DNA of 64,000 nucleotides from Epibacterium ulvae. Lineage in GTDB: Bacteria > Pseudomonadota > Alphaproteobacteria > Rhodobacterales > Rhodobacteraceae. The DNA lies in NCBI RefSeq assembly GCF_900102795.1, contig NZ_FMWG01000001.1, positions 310,001-374,000 on the forward strand. The letters run 5' to 3'. Under the pieces are notes generated by a model. It worked only from the letters and a program-made list of their open reading frames with translations, searched no databases and was not told where the DNA came from. Positions 59,992-64,000 of this stretch are shown piece by piece; position 1 is the stretch's first letter; the number at the start of each line of letters is the position of its first letter. A program made the position numbers and the translations under genes.

Positions 59992-61119
59992 TTATCGGAG
60001 ACGACGCAGCAGAGCTTGGGAGGGTGTCCCGCTTTCGGGCAATCCTTGTTGTTTTTCGAACGCGCTGATGGCCGCCCGCGTTTTAGGGCCGACCACCCCG
60101 TCTGGGGTGCCCACGTCAAATCCACGCGCATTCAGCCGCTGCTGTAGTGTGATGCGATTGTCTTTGGTCAGACCATTTTCATCGGGTGGAAATTCGCCAC
60201 GCAATGGTCCCGCACCCGCGATGCGATCTGCGAGGTGACCGACACCAATTGCATAAGAATCTGAATTGTTATAGCGCTTTAGCGCGTTAAAGTTCTGTGT
60301 GACAACAAACACAGGTCCCCCGGGTTGCGGCTGCAGGCTGCGCCCTGTGACCGTTGCCTGCCCTTGCTCTCCGCCCCATTTCAGGCCGCGTTTCCATCCA
60401 TTGCGGGCAAGATACGCAGCGGTCGAGGCCAGTGCGTCAGTTGGATCCTCTGACCAGATGTCGCGCCGCCCGTCGCCGTTGTGGTCGACTGCAAACGCTT
60501 GGTAAGAGGTTGGAATGAATTGGGTGTGCCCCATTGCACCTGCCCAGCTGCCAGTCATATTGGCGGCTGTTACATCCCCGCGCTGCAGAATTTCTAAAGC
60601 AGCAATCAGTTGTTTTTCAAAAAACGTGCCGCGTCTGCCATCATAGGCAAGGGTCGAAGTCGCAGAAATCACGGGTACATCGCCGCGACGATCCCCGAAA
60701 AAGCTCTCTAATCCCCAAATTGCGGCAATAATTTCTGCATCTACACCATAGCGCGCTTCAAGGTCGCGCAACAAAGAATGATGACGGCTATAGGCTGCGC
60801 GCCCTTTTTGTAACCGCTCGTCCGAAACGGCAATTGATAGATAATCCTCAAGGCTGCGTTTGAATTCCGTCTGGTTGCGGTCACGTTTGATCACGCCCGG
60901 CAGATACCCAGCCCCACGAAACGCGGCGCGCAGAGTTTGAGAGGAAATGCCCCGGGCCTGTGCGCGGCTCTGAAATCCAGCCACCCAACGGTCATACCCG
61001 GCATTGGGCCTGGGGCGCAGATCCGCAGCTAATCCGGTACTGGCGCCCAAAGGCGCTGAGGCACACCCGGTAAGTGAGAGTGCAGAGAGACCTAGCGCAA
61101 ACCCGCGTCGTGAAAGCAT
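59992..61119 (-). CDS. Lytic murein transglycosylase (MltB-like) with peptidoglycan-binding domain, lipoprotein
   Basis: 375 residues from ATG 61119. The N-terminus MLSRRGFALGLSALSLTGC combines a twin-arginine motif with a lipobox (LTGC). The SLT/MltB domain has IWGLESFFGDRRGDVPVISATSTLAYD with the catalytic Glu and GAMGHTQFIPTSYQAFAVDHNGDGRRDIW. A C-terminal PG_binding_1 domain (about 315-370; LNARGFDVGTPDGVVGPKTRAAISAFEKQQGL) follows. It cleaves peptidoglycan glycan strands to anhydromuropeptides in the periplasm. It lies 107 nt after truA in the same direction. Confidence 0.92.
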   Translation of the reverse strand: MLSRRGFALGLSALSLTGCASAPLGASTGLAADLRPRPNAGYDRWVAGFQSRAQARGISSQTLRAAFRGAGYLPGVIKRDRNQTEFKRSLEDYLSIAVSDERLQKGRAAYSRHHSLLRDLEARYGVDAEIIAAIWGLESFFGDRRGDVPVISATSTLAYDGRRGTFFEKQLIAALEILQRGDVTAANMTGSWAGAMGHTQFIPTSYQAFAVDHNGDGRRDIWSEDPTDALASTAAYLARNGWKRGLKWGGEQGQATVTGRSLQPQPGGPVFVVTQNFNALKRYNNSDSYAIGVGHLADRIAGAGPLRGEFPPDENGLTKDNRITLQQRLNARGFDVGTPDGVVGPKTRAAISAFEKQQGLPESGTPSQALLRRLR

Positions 61120-61226
61120 TGTGAAACCCATCCCATTGAAATTGTTACCTGCTCGTACAGGCAAGATGGCAAAATTTCAGACCTTGGCCAAGGTGGTGTA
61201 CCGGGCTTTCAGCAAAGATATGCCGT

Positions 61227-62000
61227 TTACCTTACGCGAAATGGGTCTTCAGGGTAGCCAACCCGCGCTAAATAAAGCCCATGACCGGGGCAAACCGGGC
61301 CACAAGCAGACCGATCGCAGGCATCCAGCGCGTGTTTCACCTCCTCTGGTGCCCAAGCTCCCGCACCGACACGCTCTAGGGTGCCAACAAAGCTGCGCAC
61401 CTGATTGTGCAGGAACGATCGCGCCCGGACATGGAAATGCACTTCAGGACCAGATAATCCCATTACCCGTTCCACCCGCAGTTCATCCAAGGTTTTCACC
61501 GGGCTCTGTGCCTGACAGATCGACGAGCGGAATGTGGTGAAATCATGTTGTCCCAGCAGAAAATCAGCACCCTGCTGCATCGCGTCGATATCCAGATCAT
61601 TGTTCAGCTGCCAGACCTGCCCCGCATCATGCGTGGCTGGCGCGCGCCGGATGAGGATGCGAAACAGATACTGCCGCTCCACGGCTGAAAACCGCGCATG
61701 CCAGTCATCCTCTACACGCGCACAGGCGACAATTGCGACGGGCAGCGGTTTCAGGTGATAATTCAACGCTTCAGACAGGCGAAACGGATCCCATTCGCGG
61801 TCCATATCGCAATGCGCAACCTGTCCCAGCCCGTGGACACCGGTATCAGTGCGCCCCGCAGCAGCAATTGTGTGCTCCCCCGGTTGCAATTTAGAAAGTG
61901 CCATCTCAATTGCACCCTGAACCGAGGGCTGGTCCTTTTGGCGCTGCCACCCATTGAAGGGCGCGCCGTGATATTCAACTTTTAATGCAAAACGAGCCAT
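61227..62000 (-). CDS. truA: tRNA pseudouridine(38-40) synthase
   Basis: 257 residues. Catalytic Asp52 in [18 protein letters not shown], and the C-terminal [23 protein letters not shown] are diagnostic. It modifies U38-U40 in tRNA anticodon stems. It probably heads a short minus-strand unit with the transglycosylase gene. ATG 62000 is the start. Confidence 0.97.
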   Translation of the reverse strand: MARFALKVEYHGAPFNGWQRQKDQPSVQGAIEMALSKLQPGEHTIAAAGRTDTGVHGLGQVAHCDMDREWDPFRLSEALNYHLKPLPVAIVACARVEDDWHARFSAVERQYLFRILIRRAPATHDAGQVWQLNNDLDIDAMQQGADFLLGQHDFTTFRSSICQAQSPVKTLDELRVERVMGLSGPEVHFHVRARSFLHNQVRSFVGTLERVGAGAWAPEEVKHALDACDRSACGPVCPGHGLYLARVGYPEDPFRVR

Positions 62001-62140
62001 GTCGCCGACCTATCCCGCGCGCTCTCTGCTGGCAAGATGTGATTACAATGCTCGAAAATACGCCTTTTCGGTGAAGACCTCTGGTCACTGATGTAAAGAG
62101 TTATTACATTGTGGTTGAAGCAGGCAAACAGGAGCAGCGC

Positions 62141-63553
62141 GTGGTCATTTCTTCGTTGGTGGACGGTGTGTCACGCGGTGCGGAAACCGTAACAGATAAA
62201 GTATCAGAAACTCTGTTTGACCCAACGATACGTTTGGGCGTCACGGGATTGTCGCGCGCGGGCAAGACCGTCTTCATCACTGCATTGGTGGCAGGCCTGA
62301 TGAACCGCAACCGCATGGTGCAGTTAGAGGCCGAACGCGATGGGCGCATTCAGAGCGCGTTTTTGCAACCCCAACCCGATGATACGGTTCCACGCTTTGA
62401 TTTTGAAACCCATCTGGCAGCGCTCACGGGGCCCAATCCGCACTGGCCCGAAAGCACGCGTGCCGTTTCGGAACTCAGGCTCAGCCTGTTGGTGCGGCCC
62501 TCTGGCTTTTTGTCTGGCCTGAAAGGCCCGCGTCGGGTGCATCTGGATATCGTGGATTACCCCGGTGAATGGCTGCTGGATCTGGCGCTGCTGGATAAAA
62601 CCTATGCGCAGTGGTCTTCTGATGCACTGGAGCGTATTCAACAACGCCCCCAAGCTGCTGAATTTCTCGCCGTGTCAGCGCAGTCTGATGGGGGGCTCCC
62701 ACATGATGAGCCACGCGCGCAGGCGTTGGCAGCGACCTTTGCAAATTATCTGCAAACGGCGCGCAGGGATGGCTATTCTGATTGTACGCCAGGACGGTTT
62801 CTATTGCCGGGGGATCTGGCGGGGTCTCCTGTGCTGACCTTTGCGCCTCTGGCTGCTGGGAAAGCACCGCGTGGCAGTCTGGCACGCGAGATGGAGCGAC
62901 GGTTTGAGGCCTATAAAACCCGTGTGGTAAAGCCGTTCTTTCGCGATCACTTTGCCCGCATTGACCGTCAGGTGGTCTTGGTGGATGCGTTAACAGCCAT
63001 TCACAACGGGCCACCCGCTGTGGAAGACATGCGCCGCGGGCTGAGCGATATTCTGGCGGCCTTCCGTCCCGGACGAAATGCCTTTCTCACCCGGCTTTTG
63101 CGCGGCAAACGGGTTGAAAAGATCTTGTTTGCGGCCACTAAAGCGGATCACTTGCACCATCATCAACACCGGCAAATGGCCGATATAATTCAAGCGCTTA
63201 CAAACGAAGCACAGTCGCGGGCGCAGTTCAGTGGCGCTGAAACTGCCGCGCTCTCGATTGCCGCGTTGCGCGCCACAACGGAAGAGATGCGCACTCATAA
63301 TGGAGCAGATCTTCCCTGCGTGCGCGGCACCTTGCTGGACTCTGGCCGTCAGGCGGCCTTTTATCCCGGTGCACTGCCCCAAGATCCACAGCATTTACTG
63401 GCTCCAGCGCGTCAAGGAGCGCAGACTTGGCTTGATGGAGAATTCCAGGCGATGAACTTTGCACCGGCCGCTTTGACGCTTTTGCCGGGAGAGGGACCAC
63501 CCCATGTGCGTCTGGATCGTGCGATTGAATTCCTGATCGGAGATCGCTTGTGA
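62141..63553 (+). CDS. YcjX/DUF463 family P-loop ATPase/GTPase
   Basis: 470 residues from GTG 62141, which has GGAG six bases upstream; GTG 62111 is in frame but lacks a site. The N-terminal Walker A is VTGLSRAGKTVF, followed by HLDIVDYPGEWLLDLALLDKTY (Walker B-like DYPGEW, the family signature) and FAATKADHLHHHQHRQ. The family is stress-linked and often paired with YcjF (DUF697); here the next gene is a GNAT enzyme beginning at the overlapping GTGA. Biochemical role unknown. Confidence 0.9.
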   Translation: MVISSLVDGVSRGAETVTDKVSETLFDPTIRLGVTGLSRAGKTVFITALVAGLMNRNRMVQLEAERDGRIQSAFLQPQPDDTVPRFDFETHLAALTGPNPHWPESTRAVSELRLSLLVRPSGFLSGLKGPRRVHLDIVDYPGEWLLDLALLDKTYAQWSSDALERIQQRPQAAEFLAVSAQSDGGLPHDEPRAQALAATFANYLQTARRDGYSDCTPGRFLLPGDLAGSPVLTFAPLAAGKAPRGSLAREMERRFEAYKTRVVKPFFRDHFARIDRQVVLVDALTAIHNGPPAVEDMRRGLSDILAAFRPGRNAFLTRLLRGKRVEKILFAATKADHLHHHQHRQMADIIQALTNEAQSRAQFSGAETAALSIAALRATTEEMRTHNGADLPCVRGTLLDSGRQAAFYPGALPQDPQHLLAPARQGAQTWLDGEFQAMNFAPAALTLLPGEGPPHVRLDRAIEFLIGDRL

Positions 63554-64000
63554 AGGCGCAGGTGATACTCCGTGCGGCTGCGCCTCTGGATGCAGGCCGA
63601 CTTGGCGAAATTTTGTACCGGTTTCAACAGGATACACCTTGGATGCCAAAGCTTTACGCCGAGGTCGAAGCGATTTCCTTTTGCGGCACAATGATTGATC
63701 GCGGTTGGGTAACTGTCGCCATAGTAGATGGTGTCATCGCAGGGTTTCTGGCCCGTGATCACGATGAGGTTTGCGCCCTGTATCTGGCTGTTGAATGTCG
63801 GGGGCAGGGGATTGGCGCACGCCTGTTGGTGGCAGCACAGGAGGCCAGTCCCGCGGGCTTGCGTCTTGCGGCCTTTGTGGCCAATCACGGTGCGCGGCAA
63901 TTCTATGTGCGCCACGGGTTTTGCGAGCTGACCACAGGCGATGGCTCGGGCAATGAAGAAGGTTTGCCAGACATCAAAATGCAATGGCAACCGCAGCAAC
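63550..64000 (+). CDS. GNAT family N-acetyltransferase (3' end beyond window)
   Basis: The frame is open from GTG 63550 to the window edge, 150 residues seen. It overlaps the YcjX stop by GTGA. The acetyl-CoA-binding motif A ECRGQGIGARLLVAAQ and a later ANHGARQFYVRHGF (motif B, GNAT C-terminal) are clear. It transfers an acetyl group to an amine; substrate unknown. The DUF697/YcjF partner often found next to ycjX is not seen at this end. Confidence 0.88.
   Translation, partial: MKAQVILRAAAPLDAGRLGEILYRFQQDTPWMPKLYAEVEAISFCGTMIDRGWVTVAIVDGVIAGFLARDHDEVCALYLAVECRGQGIGARLLVAAQEASPAGLRLAAFVANHGARQFYVRHGFCELTTGDGSGNEEGLPDIKMQWQPQQ

Noticed and set aside
1-64000. tRNA genes, CRISPR arrays, insertion sequences, phage or plasmid functions
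   Set aside because: Looked for in reading both strands; no tRNA-like cloverleaf, spaced repeat array, transposase or integrase was recognized. A tRNAscan/Infernal run would be needed to exclude RNA genes fully.

Overview
The window is a chromosomal stretch from a marine Roseobacter-type alphaproteobacterium (order Rhodobacterales). Four things point there: a metK preceded by a very good match to the SAM/SAH riboswitch, which is largely confined to this order; the core order miaB ... phoH-ybeY-corC-lnt-metK; a GlpSTPQUV-type glycerol ABC transporter; and moderate-to-high GC with many GTG/TTG starts. The species cannot be fixed from sequence alone. No rRNA, tRNA, CRISPR array, insertion sequence or replication origin was seen.

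Left part, 1-19.7 kb, is mostly core. It holds the 3' end of miaB; a secreted OmpA-like protein and a small lipoprotein that share a Cys/Trp-rich module; phoH, ybeY, corC and lnt in a tight operon; riboswitch-controlled metK; a ROK regulator; a BlaI/BlaR1-like pair; and a six-gene glycerol transporter operon on the minus strand (binding protein, two ATPases, two permeases, a DUF2160 membrane protein). A THUMP-domain RNA methyltransferase, a degenerate DgoK-like protein and an AraC-type regulator follow.

Middle part, 20-46.7 kb, is a large surface-polysaccharide locus: an ExoY-like priming glycosyl-phosphotransferase, a CapB/Wzc-like P-loop protein that has lost its Walker A lysine, a Wzz/GumC-like co-polymerase, a Wzx-like flippase, a Wzy/ligase-like membrane protein, a WecG/TagA transferase and several glycosyltransferases. 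Inside it sits the most striking feature, a minus-strand run of seven genes (43013 to 26053) with junctions of at most 4 nt. In order these are a 2141-aa type I polyketide synthase (KS-AT-KR-DH-like-ACP-TE), a family 2 glycosyltransferase, a 1522-aa NRPS (formyltransferase, half condensation domain, adenylation domain interrupted by a luciferase-like monooxygenase, carrier), a phosphopantetheinyl transferase, an exported SGNH-like protein, a fusion of the same SGNH-like domain to a glycoside-hydrolase-like domain, and a second family 2 glycosyltransferase. The layout suggests that a small formylated aminoacyl-polyketide is made and attached to, or handled together with, a glycan. This is inference; the coupling and domain architecture are read directly from the sequence.

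Right part, 46.6-64 kb: tamB-tamA (outer-membrane protein assembly) follows a glycosyltransferase. Next comes a purine (urate) degradation cluster: membrane urate hydroxylase PuuD, a LysR regulator, UraH, a PuuE-UraD fusion, AllA and AllE. A GAPDH gene sits inside this cluster and an IclR regulator beside it. Together these cover urate to glyoxylate plus urea except the allantoate amidohydrolase step. The window ends with a lytic transglycosylase, truA, a YcjX-like P-loop protein and the start of a GNAT acetyltransferase.
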